From the NCBI GenBank assembly GCA_019279435.1, contig JAAALK010000286.1:21905931-21969930 (forward strand): DNA of 64,000 nt, written 5' to 3'. Position numbers and translations under genes: made by a program. This DNA comes from Zizania palustris. Lineage: Eukaryota; Streptophyta; Magnoliopsida; Poales; Poaceae. The notes under the pieces are model-generated. The model searched no databases and was not told the DNA's origin. It worked only from the letters and a program-made list of their open reading frames with translations. Below, one piece after another: positions 31,330-44,899 of the stretch. Positions within the stretch are counted from its first letter, which is position 1. Every line of letters starts with the position of its first letter.

Positions 31330-34300
31330 TGTAACACCCCAAATTTTCAAAGAAATAAAAATATCATTTAATATATTTTTCTGAAATTGATTAATTTGGA
31401 AATACCTTTAATGCCCTCCTTAGCTTATTTGAACTATAACCTAGGGGAGATGACCAAACCAGAGGCTAGAAAATTTTGTATATGATCCCAAGGCCCAAAT
31501 ATATTTTTTAGAATTTTTACAAATTTTTATCACCCTTGGAAGTAGCCCAAATATTTCAAATCAATTTCAGTAATTATTTTTATTAGGAAAAGGATTTAAA
31601 CAATAACGGGCCTCCCTCCCTCAATCTCCCTCAACCGGCCGGCCCAGCCCGCTCCCTTCCCGTGCCTCGGACTGACATCCAGGACCCGCTTGTCGGTGAC
31701 CTCCTCTCCCTTCGCGCGCGCCTGACCGCCCGACCCCACCCATCAGTCTCGCCCGTTGCCTCACTCGCGCCCGTTGACCGGTGGCCCCCATCTGTCAGAT
31801 CCGTCGTCTCCGCGAGATCCGCCCCCAAATCCCCCCTCGCCGGCCGACACCTTAATGCGCCTCGGATCCGTTGCTCCCGACCCCCTCTCCCCAAATTGAG
31901 ACTGCCATTACACCACCCGATCCCCGGCGACCGTTTCCCCTATTTAAATCCAACCAATGCACGTCCACATTCGATGAATCCCTTGCAACCGAGTTCGCCG
32001 GCATTTAAAACCGCGTTTACCTCGGTCTCCCCCGATTACGCCTCCCCTGCCCCCCGCTGGAGGCCTCCTCCACCCTCGGAGACCGCACCCGTGTGATCCC
32101 CGACGTCACCCTGGCCTCGTCCACCCCTTCATCGCCAACGAACCCTGCTGGAACACCATCGCCGATGAGGACCGAAACACCTTCGCCGCCCCCGCTCATC
32201 GCCGGCCACACTCCGACGACCATTCTTCCCACTAACGGTACCCTTGTAATCCCCGTAGTGTCCCTTTTCCATTTTATTCCTTAGGACCACTTGCCGTCGC
32301 TCGTCGTGGCCCCTAGCCCGCTCGCCGTCGCCGGAGAAGACGACCGGCACGGGTCGAGTACCCGTGCCATGTCGGATCCAATCGCGACCGTGCGATCTGG
32401 ATCTGACGGTGGCGATTAGATCCCTTGTGCAGTTTAATCGGATCCGTTAGATCTCGCTGAAGCGGTACGTTCTAATCTGAGCCGTTCGTTTATATTTAAA
32501 ACCCGCGATGAATCTGGGCCATCCATCGCGTACCGGTTCAGCCTGTTAATCTCGTGCGTCTATTTTCACTTAAGCCTACCGCCTCACCCCCGCGCGTTGG
32601 ATCTAGATCCAACGGTCCAGGATGGACCGGACCACGCGCACAGTGCGCGGGTTCACGGTGGATCTGGTTCACCATGGACCCGAGGCCGTTTTTAATTTAA
32701 ATTAAAATCCAGAAATTGTTTTAAACTTATAAAATTCATATCTAGCGCATTTTAACTTCAAAAATTTTCATTTCAATTCCAGAAAATTTATAATTTTATT
32801 CTCTACATGTTAATGCAATAAAAACAGTAGGTTTATATTGGGTATTTTATTTTTGTTTAATAATATATTCAAATGCACTTTAGGATATATTACAAAATGA
32901 TTCATTTCAATTTTAGAAAAATTTATCTTTTATCCTTTTCATGTTAGTATAATAAAACCACTAAGTTTACACTGAACCTCTTATTTTAAATTAGTTAGAA
33001 AATTTAAAATACAATGGTTTACATTATTATCCCTTTTAGAAAGAACATTATTTCGTTAAAGTTTATTTTTAAATATTCATAATATAAATTTCAGAAACTT
33101 AACCACTTTATTTTCTTTGGTTCAAACAAATCAAAACCTATGTGCTTATTGTGTGATTTTGGAATGTTTATTGAGTGTTATGTTTATTATTTTTGTCGAA
33201 AAGACTACGACGCCGCCGTGGAGCCGGAATACTTTCCCGAAGTTCCCCCGTCGCCTTTCACTGAACAAGGCAAGTCACCAAACCAATCTTTTGAGCATAT
33301 TGAACCCATGTTTTACTAAACTATCGCTAAAATACAGAGGATATACATGCATTAGTCAAATGAAACCCTTACAATATATTTATTAGGATCCCCCGACCTT
33401 GATGTGCAACCCAAGCCATGCTATCTAGCCTAAACTCCTTGTCACCATATGATTAGTACTATTAGCTAGTGTCCAATGTATTGACGCAATTGCTATAGGA
33501 TTAAAAATGAGTCGTAGTAACTTGGTTCTACTATATGATCACCCGATATCCTTATCTTTCGAATTCTATTGGTGATAGAGTTTTGGTTGTGAGTGTATGC
33601 ATGGTGGGTTCCGGGTGCAAGCTAGGGCATTGGTCGGTAGCACCCGGGGCACTATAAGGACCGGTCTGAGGGATCCGTTACAATACACTTCCGTACTAAC
33701 CACAAGTCTAATGGGTAAGTCCTAACTAAGGTATGGAGTGTTTCAAATCGAGGCCACCATTTGGAGATGGGTCAAGCTGCACCTGCGGGTGGCTTGTACC
33801 TACGTGGCGCAAAAGGGGGTGCGACGTTAGCCGGGATGCGGCCCGGCGCGCCGGCGAAACCTAGAGCGGGTGGTTATCGCTTGGAGCATTTCATGCTGAG
33901 GTTTTAGCACGAGTTCCCGTGGTATGGGTCATCTCATTACACTTTGGTGTTTGGGATGAGTGCGTGCCTTGTGGGTACAGTAGTACACCTCTGATCAGAG
34001 TCATAAATCTTTTCTAAATGCTGAGCCTGCGGTCAAGGGCGGGTTTCGTGACATCCCACAGTTAGTTTACTTATAATGAGTGTGCATGATGATTTTGACA
34101 TGTAAGGACTATTGTGCGAGGAGGGAAAACGTACTCCTTGAGTTAGATGGTATTATGAAGTTCATGTTTATTATTCCGCATGATTAAATCTGATTACACT
34201 AAATGCAACAACTGAAAAATGTACTTTTCCGCACTTTTAGCTATTATCCTTCCTTTGTTATTACCTTGCATTACCATTGCATTTGCGGTGGCTTGTTGAG

Positions 34301-34578
34301 TACTTTTTGTACTCGTACCCGTTGGACACACCATTCAGAGGATGCCTACTATGAGGATGGTCTGGAGTAGCGACCCAATCAAGAAGAAAGATCCTAAAGA
34401 AGGCGTTCGTCATGCAGTTTATTTTTATTTTTTATTTTAATTTTACTCTTATGTAATAATATGGTCTGCATACCATGAATGCTTGCCGTATGTACGTTGT
34501 CACATGATGAACCTCTTGTATTATTGTTTTTCGTTGGAAATTCAATAATGTTTCGATTTGTTAAATCGGGGCGCCACA
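31330..34578 (+). repeat. 5' LTR of Tekay B (3249 bp)
   Basis: It starts TGTAACACCCC and ends GGCGCCACA. Compared with the 3' LTR it lacks about 130 bp (missing near 32055; present at about 42965-43095). The small ORFs inside (for example 31662-32096) have no counterpart function and are composition artefacts. Confidence 0.93.
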
Positions 34579-34581
34579 AGA

Positions 34582-34594
34582 TGGTATCAGAGCC
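34582..34594 (+). promoter_or_regulatory. primer-binding site of Tekay B
   Basis: TGGTATCAGAGCC lies 3 bp after the LTR. It is the standard complement of the plant initiator Met-tRNA 3' end. Confidence 0.9.
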
Positions 34595-34717
34595 GACTTG
34601 ACTGTAGGAAGCCAAACGGACCAGCCTAGCGATTAGCTGCAGAAAACTATTTCTCAAAAACCTACTTTATAAACTTTGTTCCTCTCCTCACTTTTCTTCA
34701 ACTTGTTGTTTTTGTAG

Positions 34718-35493
34718 ATGCCGGTCTACCAAGTGCACATCTTCTGCCGCCACTTCGAGGGCTTCGTCAGGGAGCTTCGCATGATGGTCACCTTCCTTGG
34801 GTTCCTCTTTGAGCCCAAGTTCCATGGGGTGTACATGGAAGAATTCGCGGGGCCATGTGACGTCTCCCTCACCATCCACGGATCCGGCGAGCACCTACCG
34901 TTTTTCACGGTAGCACTTGGGGGCCCAACCTTCGACGTCACGTGCCAACGCGTCGCCCTCCAAGCCCTCATGGAGCTGAGGATGATCTATAACGATCGTC
35001 TTCAGAACTCGTCCTTCCGGCTCGTGCCAAAGCGCACCCCAGTGCCCACCGTAGCATCTACATCGGAGTTCACTCCGATTGCGATCCGGTCATGGCCCGG
35101 CAGACGCGCCTTCTTCAAGCCATGGACGATCTCCATACCGAGGCCGTGATGGACGCCGAGGAGCACCATGAGGCGGTCGAGTTCCTTCGTCAGGAGACGA
35201 AGAGCTTGATCCAACAGAATGGCGAGCTGCAGCGAAAGATTATGCAACTACAGAAGGACATAGCGGAGATGGTCCCCCTCGTCCCGAGGAGGAAGAAGCC
35301 CATCCGTGAGCCCGCCCCCCGCCCCAAGAGGATCCCGCCACACCCCACGACCGCCGGACCGTCCAGCTCCAGCGCCCCTGCACCGCGCCTCGCCCTCATC
35401 TCCGACCCCATCATCGAGAATTTTCTCGAGCCTACCATCCCTTAGGACCCTCGTGGCTCTGAGAGCACGGAGACCACCCCGGACGACGAGTAG
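34718..35493 (+). pseudogene. ORF0-like gene upstream of gag in Tekay B
   Basis: An extra frame between the primer site and gag, with unknown function. The first part (34718 to about 35050) reads a compact domain with stretches such as YQVHIFCRHFEGFVREL and GPTFDVTCQRVALQALMEL. The second part, in another frame (about 35050-35445), has a predicted coiled coil (EAVEFLRQETKSLIQQNGEL), a basic Pro-rich linker and an acidic end. A TAG at 35443 precedes the final stop at 35491-35493. The change of frame near 35050 is most simply one indel in a single gene of about 250 codons. Small genes before gag are known in some grass Gypsy elements. It could also be a captured gene. Confidence 0.6.
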
Positions 35494-35703
35494 GCAGTAG
35501 CTATCGTTGAGTGATTTCAATAATTTTGTGATTATGGTACCACCCGCAACGACTTGTGTTGTGGGTGGATTGAAATAAGAACATGGATGTAATGAACATT
35601 TTATACCACTTTGAGATATATATGAGCCTCTATGGGCTATTTTGGATAAATGTTTGTTTCACAACCTTTTGTCTTATGGCTAAAGCTCTTATATGTTCAG
35701 AAG

Positions 35704-38700
35704 ATGGCCGACAACCAGAACACAAGGTCCAACAATGGAGAAGGAGCAAGCAACGGTTTGCCCAGAAGTGTTGTACCCAACTGGGGTGCAACGGGCCAAC
35801 ATCAGACTGGGCCACCGTCCGCCAACCACCCCACCTTGGCGGAGATGATGGCGAACCAGAACCAGCTGATCACCGCCCTCCTCACCCAGATGCAGCACCA
35901 ACAGGCACAGTTGGACCGGCTGCAGAATGTGGAGCCCGCCCCTCGTGCACCAGCCCCTGCACCCGCGCCTCAACTCTTGGAGTTCTTGCGCGTGCGACCC
36001 CCGATCTTCTCCAGCACAACGAACCCCATGGAGGCCGGAGATTGGCTCCGCACCATAGGGAAGAAGTTGGACCTCCTTCCCTGCACCGACCGGGAGAGAG
36101 TGGCGTTCGCCACTCATCAGCTCCAGGGTCCCGCCGCAGAATGGTGGGACAACTACCGTGAGTCCCAACCCGAGGACCACATGGTGACTTGGGCAGAGTT
36201 CACCATCGCCTTTCGCGCCGCCCACATCCCCGCTGGAGTCATCGTGGTAAAACATCACGAGTTCCGCGACCTGCAGCAAGGCAGCCGGACAGTCATGGAG
36301 TACCTCCATGAGTTCAACCGCCTGGCACGCTACGCACCAGAAGAGGTGCGAACTGACGCCCTCCGCCAGGCCAAGTTCCTCCGGGGACTCATGGATGAGC
36401 TGTCCATCTAGCTCGTCACCACCGACTACGCCGACTTCCAACGGTTGGTGAACAAGGCGCTCATCCAAGAGACTGAGCAGAACAAGTTGGACCTCAAGAA
36501 GAGGAAGATGATCACGTTCAAGCATCACCAGGCAAACTCTCAGAGGCCCCGCTTCGTCCCTCCACCACCGGCGCCCGCCTATCATCCTCGGCCCGCCTAC
36601 AGGCCACCTCATGCCGCCGGTGGACCCAATGTCGGGCATCCCCGCCCCGCTCCACCAGCTCCGGCCGCTCAGCCGACGCCCGTCGCGAAAGCCTTGATCA
36701 TGAGGGACCGCCAAGGGAAGCCGGTCGTCTACTTCAACTACCGGAAGGAAGGGCACTACTCGCATCAGTGTCCTCACCCCAAGCAGCCCCAAGGTGCGGC
36801 ACCCAACTAGGTGGTTCATGCCCGCGTCAACCACATCAGCGCAAATGAAGCTCAGGAAGGTCCTGAAGTCATGCTCGGTACGTTTACCGTCAATTCCATA
36901 CCCGCTATAATACTATTTGACTCTGGGGCAACACACTCCTTTGTCTCGGAGGATTTTGTGAAAACCAATGACTTGGAAGTGCTCCCTCTACCAACCCCCA
37001 TGATGATTGCCACCCCTGGCAATAAAACCTTAGCCCACTTGCTCAGCCCTAAGGTAAAAACAGAGATTCAAGGGATATTATTCCAGGCCGACCCAGTCCT
37101 CATCCAGTGTACCGAACTCGACCTCATCCTAGGGATGGATTGACTAATGAAACACAAGGGAGTGATCGATTGTGCTAGTAAGTCCGTAACGGTGACCAAC
37201 CCCAAAGGTGAAACAATCACTTTTTGAATGACCAACCGCAAGCCTCGTGAGGTGTCTCTCCACTCACCAACCCTTGAGGAAGTGCCCGTAGTCAAGGAGT
37301 TCATGGACGTCTTCCCAGAGGACCTACCAGGAATGCCTCCCAAGCGAGACATCGAATTCAGGATCGAACTTTTCCTCGGGACCACTCCAATCTCCAAGCG
37401 CCCCTACAGGATGGCTGTAGGACTGAAAGTAGCGACCAGAGGGGGGGTGAATGGGCGCCTAAAAAATTCTTTCGAATCAATGGCCTGCTCCCAACACCCA
37501 ACGCACCTCAAAAGACTAAGCAGCAGAGTGTGAACAGAAAGCCTAAGTCTAAAAGTATCTAGCCTAGAAACAACAGGTGTCAAAATCAGAGAAACACCAA
37601 TACAGTGCTAATAGGCAGATAAACAAAATATTCAAGACATGGCAGATCAAAACTTCTTAGTAAAATAATCTAAGTACACATGGAATGGGATGAGAAGTTA
37701 CTGTTCAAAATCTGTCTCCTGTTCGAAACTTGGCGAAGCCTGCTTCGCAGTGTCGAAGCCTGCTTCACTGTGTCGAAGTCGAGCGAAGGTTGTCGTTGAC
37801 GTGCCGAAGGTTTGTTTGGTCTAGCCTAGTTCGAGTGTAGCAGAGAGAGAAGTATGCTTCGAAGTGAAGTATGAGAGTATCGAAGCTTGCTTCGATCAGT
37901 GTACTTCGAAGCCTAGACTTCGATCAGAAAGGTTCGAACAAGCTCACAGAAAAGCAACCTCCGAAAGAGAAGCGAAGCCCGACACACGACAGAAAAACCA
38001 AATCGAAGCCTACACTCTACCTTCGAAGCTAACTTGATCGAGGTATAAATATGGAAGTGGTAACCTCCAACCCACAAATAAGCTTCGAATCGAAGTATGC
38101 TGATGCTCTCACAAGAGATCGAAGTCTTGAAACATACTTCAAAAAACAACCTTCGAACACACAAACTGTGACTCGAATAAGACAGCAACACTCTCCGAGC
38201 GAAGTCTTTCAGAGAGACATGCTTCGAAGCTAACTTCGAAGCCTATCGAAGTATGCTTCGCAAAAGAGTGTCGAAGTATGTCAGAATAAAACCTTAAAAC
38301 AGAGCATACTTCGAAGCTAGATTCATAGTTCAAGTTCAGAGTCCTAGCGAAGCCTTCGAAGAAGTCAGGTCAAAGTCTACACCACAGAACAGAAGGACTT
38401 CGCACGAATGAGGGGGCTTCACCAAAAACAGCCAGAAAGTGACAAGGTCCTGTCTTACTCGATCAAAAAGGCTATGTAGGAAAAGCAAGGCTAGAGTACT
38501 AGTGTATTGTTGCTACAAGGAGTAGGTACTACTTGCTACATGCAAGAACTAGTACTACTCCACGCAAGAACAGAAGCAACAACAACGCAATCGCACATGG
38601 ATGAGCAACAGACGCACGGAAATCGTAGCTACAAAGCTACACAAGAGATGTTGCACATCAACCGGCAGGAATAAAAGCTTTAGATCAGAGAAGAACAAAA

Positions 38701-41700
38701 TGAAATCATGAAGAACAGGAGAACATTCTTGGCGGCGCACAGATGAACAGGAGAGAGAAATGCAGGGAACAAAGTGGAATGACCCAAAGAATTGATTTAA
38801 AAAGTGATTTCAGCAAAGGGTAACCTAACCCTAGGGATTGGGGCCCTATTTATAGGCTGCCCAATACTAGGAATATTCCACCAGCCCCTTAGGGTTTTTT
38901 ACAGACGCTGAAATAAAGGAAAAGACTAAACTGCCCTTAGGATTTTTTACAGACTCGACTGACTGACTGTGGGCCTAAGGACAAAATAGAAAACTCCTAT
39001 TTACAGATGACTTATCCGAAAGCTAAGCTTTCGTAGCGACTACGGCTTCTCTTTTGGATAGTCCGATACAAGATCAGCGGTCGTCAGTTTTGCGCCGAAA
39101 CTGACAAAACCTCCACCGACTTTGCACCAGGTACCTGGATTGGGCCGACCCGATTCCGCAGCTCTCTCAGCCCGACAATCACTCACTGCCCGTGTACCTG
39201 AGTCAATCCTGGTCAACAGCCCAGTGGGTCTTCTGTTGCTCCTAGCCCATGTACCCGGATTGGGCCAGCCTGACTTCGCGGCCCCTCTGCCCGACAGTCG
39301 CTCGCTGCCCGTGTACCTGAGTCACACGCGGCCCATGATGCAGCAGATCTCCTCTCTTCTTCTGTCCTCTTTGACTATCGTTGACAATGACTCATCACCT
39401 CTGGAGCCATGAGGCCCACGCTATTCAGCATGGCTCCTCAATGGCCACCAATGAACTAGCCGAAGTCAAGAGCAACATCGAAGACCTAGAACAGAAAGGG
39501 TACATCTGACCGAGTACCTCACCCTGGGGTGCACCGGTCATCTTCGGCATGAAGAAGGACAAGACTAAAAGGATGTGCGTGGATTATAGGGCCCTGAACG
39601 ACGTAACCATCAAGAACAAGTACCCCTTGCCTCGGATCGACGACCTGTTCGATCAGCTAAAAGGATCTTCAGTGTTTTCCAAGATTGACCTTAGATCGGG
39701 TTATCACCAATTGAGGAATAGGGAAGAAGACATACCCAAGACTGCCTTCACCTCTCGCTATGGACTCTACGAGTATACTGTGATGTCGTTCGGACTCACG
39801 AATGCCCCGGCCTTTTTCATGAACATGATGAACAGTGTATTCATGGAGTTCTTGGACAAGTTCATCGTGGTATTCATTGACGACATCCTCGTCTACTCCA
39901 AGACCAAGGAAGAACATGAAACCCACCTCCATTTGACCCTCGGAAAGCTAAGGGAACAGCAACTGTACACCAAATATAGCAAGTGCGAGTTTTGGTTGTC
40001 AGAGGTGAAGTTCCTCGATCATGTCATATCTGCCGGAGGAATAGCTGTGGACCCAACCACCGTGGAAGCAGTGACCAACTGGCTACAACCCACGAACGTG
40101 ACCGAGATCCGGAGTTTTCTCGGATTGGCCGGATACTATGGCCGGTTCATCGAGAATTTTTCAAAGATAGCCAAGCCTATGACCAGGCTGTTGCAGAAGG
40201 AAGTGAAGTTTGAATGGACCCCAGATTGTGAAAATGCTTCCAGACCCTTAAGAAGAAGCTCGTGTCAGCCCCAATCCTGACTTTGCCAGACATCCGAAAG
40301 GACTTTCACGTCTACTGTGATGCCTCTCGCCAAGGGTTGGGATGTGTCTTAATGCAAGAGGGGAAGGTGATATCTTACGCCTCTCGACAGTTGAGACCAC
40401 ATGAGCTGAACTACCGACCCACGACCTGGAATTGGCAGCCGTGGTTCATGCCCTGAAGATATGGAGACATTACCTTGTGGGAAATCGGTGCGAGGTCTTC
40501 ACCGACCACAAGAGCCTCAAGTATATATTCACCCAACCGGACCTGAACCTCAGGCAGAGGAGATGGTTGGAATTGATCAAGGATTATGACTTGGGCATCC
40601 ATTATCATCCAAGCAAGGCCAATGTGGTGGCAGACGCCCTTAGTCGAGAATGGTACTGCAATGCCATCATGATACAGGACCAGACCCCTTGCTATATAAG
40701 GAAATGGAAAGACTGAATTTAGGGATCACCAACAGAGCGTATCTCGCTGCTTTGGAGTCTAGACCTGTCTTGATGGACCAGATCCAGGAAACATAGAAGG
40801 AAGATCCGGACATCTTGGAGATCGAGCAGAACATGCGGAAGGGTAAAGCCCCCGGATTCTGCGAGGACGAGCACGGTACAATCTAGTTCGGAAACCGGAT
40901 GTGCGTACACGACAAGCCTGAGTTGAAGACTCTCATCCTTCAAGAAGCACATGATACTCTATACTCCATACATCCCGGGAGTACAAAGATGTATCAAGAC
41001 CTAAAGGAGAAATATTGGTGGGTCAATATGAAGAGGGAAATAGCTAAGTATGTGGCCAAGTGTGACACATGCCGACGAGTCAAGGTAGGGCACCAGAGAC
41101 CTGCTGGACTGTTGCAACCCCTCAAGGTCCCCGAATGGAAGTGGGAAGAGATAGGAATGGACTTCATCATGGGACTACCTAGGACCCAAGCCGGTCATGA
41201 TTCTATCTGGGTGATCGTCGACCGACTCACCAAGGTGGCTCACTTCATCCCCGTCAAGACAACTTACACCATCGGCAAGTTGGTCGAGTTGTATATGACC
41301 CAGATTGTGTGCCTGCACGGAGTTCCAAAGAAGATTGTATCTGACCGTGGGAGTCAGTTTACCTCTAAGTTTTGGAAGAACCTTCAAGAAGAGCTCGGCA
41401 CCCGGCTAAACTTTAGCACCGCCTATCATCCACAAACCGATGGTCAAACCGAAAGGGTCAACTAGGTATTGGAGGATATGCTTAGAGCTTGCGCTGTAGA
41501 CTTTGGCAGAATGTGGGACAAGAACTTGTCTTATGCAGAGTTCTCCTTCAACAACAGCTATCAAGTTAGTCTGCAGATGTCCCCGTTCGAAGCACTTTAT
41601 GGGCATAAGTGCAGAACACCGTTACTTTGGGATCATACCAGAGAGTCACAGCTGTTCGGGACAGATATACTAAGATAAGCCGAAGAGAAGGTCAAGGTCA

Positions 41701-42197
41701 TCAGGGACAGATTGAAGATAGCCCAGTCCCGACAAAAGAGCTACGCCGATAACTGACGAAGAGACCTAACCTTTGAGGAGGGTGATTATGTATATCTTCG
41801 AGTCACTCCCCTTCGTGACACTCAAAGGATCAACATGAGAGGCAAGCTAGCACCCCGCTATGTCGGACCTTTTCAGATCCTCCGACGGCAAGGAGAAGTG
41901 GCATATCAACTAGAACTGCCTCCATCCTTGGCAGGAGTCCATGATGTCTTTCACGTCTCTCAGCTGAAGAAGTGTCTTCATGTGCCCGCCGAATAGGCCG
42001 ATCTCCAATAACTCAACATCCAAGAGGATTTGACCTACATCGAGAAACCCATCAAGATCCTAGAAACAAAGGAAAGAGTAATCAGGAGCCGTGTGGTACG
42101 CTTCTGCAAGGTTCAGTGGGACAACCACCCTGTTGAAGAAGCCACATGGGAAAAAGAAGATGAGTTGAAGGCCCAATACCCCAAGCTATTCGAGTAG
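35704..42197 (+). pseudogene. gag-pol: Tekay B gag-pol, split by a solo LTR and full of stops
   Basis: Gag starts at ATG 35704, with a gag core (LQGPAAEWWDNYRE, FRDLQQGSRTVMEYLHEF) and a knuckle YFNYRKEGHYSHQC in which both first Cys are Tyr. Protease has LFDSGATHSFVS (about 36919). RT starts with VFPEDLPGMPP, is split at 37415 by the solo LTR, and resumes at 39446 with CVDYRALNDVTIKNKYPLPR and FIDDILVYS. RNase H (YCDASRQGLG), the integrase finger (CDTCRR) and the core (MDFIMGLP, SDRGSQFTSKFW, TDGQTERVN) follow. A chromodomain-like tail (VRFCKVQWDNHPVEEATWE) ends at the TAG 42195-42197. In-frame stops include 36409, 36808, about 37141, about 37225, 39507, 41463 and several later. Frameshifts lie near 40233 and 40415. 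Confidence 0.92.
37411..39445 (-). mobile_element. solo Copia LTR, reversed, in Tekay B RT region
   Basis: 37416-39440 (2025 bp) is the reverse complement of the 2.0 kb Copia LTR found at 5146, 44900 and 54242. It is flanked by exact duplications ATGGC (37411-37415, 39441-39445). No internal Copia sequence is present, so it is the product of LTR-LTR recombination. The RT reading continues directly across it (RPYRMA then TNELAEV). Confidence 0.95.
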
Positions 42198-42225
42198 CGT
42201 TCCAATCTCGAGGACGAGATTCTTT

Positions 42226-42240
42226 GTAAGGGGATAGGTT
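42226..42240 (+). promoter_or_regulatory. polypurine tract of Tekay B
   Basis: GTAAGGGGATAGGTT directly before the 3' LTR start. Confidence 0.7.
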
Positions 42241-44899
42241 TGTAACACCCCAAATTTTCAAAGAAATAAAAATATCATTTAATATATTTTTCTGAAATTG
42301 ACTAATTTGGAAATTCCTTTAATGCCCTCCTTAGCTTATTTGAACTAGAACCTAGGTGAGATGACCAAACCAGAGGGTAGAAAATTTTGTATATGATCCC
42401 AAGACCCAAATATATTTTTGAGAATTTTTACAAATTTTTATCACCCTTGGAAGTAGCCCAAATATTTTAAATCAATTTCTATAATTATCTTTATTCGGAA
42501 AAGGATTTAAACAGTAACGGGCCTCCCTTCCTCAATCTCCCTCAACCGGCCAGCCCAGCACGCTCCATTCCCGCGCCTCGGACTGACATCCGGGACCCGC
42601 TTGTCGGTGACCCCCTCTCCCTTCGCGCGCGCGCTCGACCGCCCGACCCCACCCGTCAGTCTCGCCCGTTGCCTCACTCGCGCCCGCTGACCGGTGGCCC
42701 CCGTCTGTCAGATATGTCGTCTCCGCGAGATCCGCCCCCAAATCCCCCCTCGTCGGTCGACGCCTTAATGCGCCTCGGATCCGTTGCTCCCGACCCCCTC
42801 TCCCCAAATTGAGCCCACCATTACACCGCCCGATCCCCGGCGACCGTTTCCACTATTCAAATCCAGCCAATTCGCGTCCAGGTTCGATGAATCCCTTGCA
42901 ACCGAGCTCACCGGCGTTTAGAAATGTGTTTACCTCGGTCTCCCCCGATTATGCCTCTCCTGCCCCCGCCGGCACCTCTATTTAACCTCGTGGCCTCCAC
43001 CACGTTTGACCCCCATGCTCTCGCAGTCCAGAACCGAACAGAACGCCTGAGACGCTCGTTTTAGTGCCACACCGCCGCCCGCACTCTAGCCACCGTTCGC
43101 CGTCGCCGGAGACCTCCTCCACCCTCGGAGACCACACCCATGTGATCCCTGATGTCACCCCGGCCTCGTCCACCCCTTCATCGCCAACGAACCCCGCCGG
43201 AACACTGTCACCGACGAGGACCCGACCACCTTCGTCGCCCCCGCTCATCGCCGACCACGCTCCGACGACCATTCTTCCCGCTAACGGTACCCTCGTAATC
43301 CCCGTAGTGTCCCCTTTCCATTTTAGTCCTTAGGACCCCTCGCCGGCGCTCGCTGTGGCCCCTGGCCCGCTCGCCGTCGCCGGAGAAGACGACCGGCACG
43401 TGTCGAGTACCCGTGCCGTGTCGGATCCAATCGTGACCGTGCGATCTGGATCTAACGGTGGCGATTAGATCCCTTATGCGGTTTAATCGGATCCATTAGA
43501 TCTCAGTGAAGCGATATGTTCTAATCTGAGCCATTCATTTATATTTAAAACCCGCTGTGAATCTGGGCCATCCATCGCGTACCAGTTCGGCCTTTTAATC
43601 TCGCGTGTCCATTTTCACTTAAGCCTCCCGCCTCGCCCCTGCGCGTTGGATCTGGATCCAACGGTCCAGGATGGACCGGACCACGCGCACAGTGCACAGG
43701 TTCACGGTGGATCTGGTTCACCGTGGACCCGAGGCCGTTTTTGATTTAAATTAAAATACAGAAATTGTTTTAAACTTATAAAATTCATATCTGGCGCATT
43801 TTAACTTCAAAAATTATCATTTCAATTCCAGAAAATTTATAATTTTATTCTCTACATGTTAATGCAATAAAAACAGTAGGTTTATATTGGGTATTTTATT
43901 TTTGTTTAATAATATATTCAAATGCACTTTAGGATATATTACAAAATGATTCATTTTAATTTTAGCAAAATTTATCTTTTATCCTTTTCATGTTAGTATA
44001 CTAAAACCACTAAGTTTACACTGAACCTCTTATTTTAAATTAGTTAGAAAATTTAAAATACAATGGTTTACATTATTATCCCTTTTAGAAAGAACATTAT
44101 TTCATTAAAGTTCATTTTTAAATATTCATAATATAAATTTCAAAAACTTAACCACTTTATTTTCTTTGGTTCAAACAAATCAAAACCTATGTGCTTATTG
44201 TGTGATTTTGGAATGTTTATTGAGTGTTATGTTTACTATTTTTGTCAAAAGACTACGATGCCGCCGAGGAGCCGGAATACTTTCCCAAAGTTCCCCTGTC
44301 GCCTTTCACTGAACAAGGCAAGTCACCAAACCAATCTTTTGAGCATATTGAACCCATGTTTTACTAATCTATCGCTAAAACACATAGGATATACATGCAT
44401 TAGTCAAATGAAACCCTTACAATATATTTATTAGGATCCCCCGACCTTGATGTGCAACCCAAGCCATGCTATCTAGCCTAAACTCCTTGTCACCATATGA
44501 TTAGTACTATTAGCTAGTGTCCAATGTATTGACGCGATTGCTATAGGATTAAAAATGAGTCGTAGTAACTTGGTTCTACTATATGATCCCCCGATATCCT
44601 TATCTTTGGAATTCTGTTGGTGATAGAGTTTTGGTTGTGAGTGTATGCATGGTGGGTTCCGGGTGCAAGCTAGGGCATTGGTCGGTAGCACCCGGGGCAC
44701 TATAAGGACCGGTCTGAGGGATCCATTGCAATACACTTCCGTACTAACCACAAGTCTAATAGGTAAGTCCTAACTAAGGTATGGAGTGTTCCAAACCGAG
44801 GCCACCATTTGGAGATGGGTCAAGCTGCACCTGCGGGTGGCTTGTACCGACGTGGCGCAAAAGGGGGTGCGACGTTAGCCGGGATGCGGCCCGGCGCGC
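42241..44899 (+). repeat. 3' LTR of Tekay B, first part
   Basis: It starts TGTAACACCCC and is collinear with the 5' LTR, but keeps about 130 bp more (about 42965-43095, with a CTCTATTTAACC TATA-like word). It is interrupted at CGCGC by Copia 2. Confidence 0.93.

Noticed and set aside
31662..32096. Pro/Arg-rich ORF inside the Tekay 5' LTR
   Set aside because: GC-rich LTR composition, not kept in the other LTR and no recognisable domain.
35583..36834. Overlapping ORFs on both strands over Tekay gag
   Set aside because: Shadows of the true gag frame starting at 35704.
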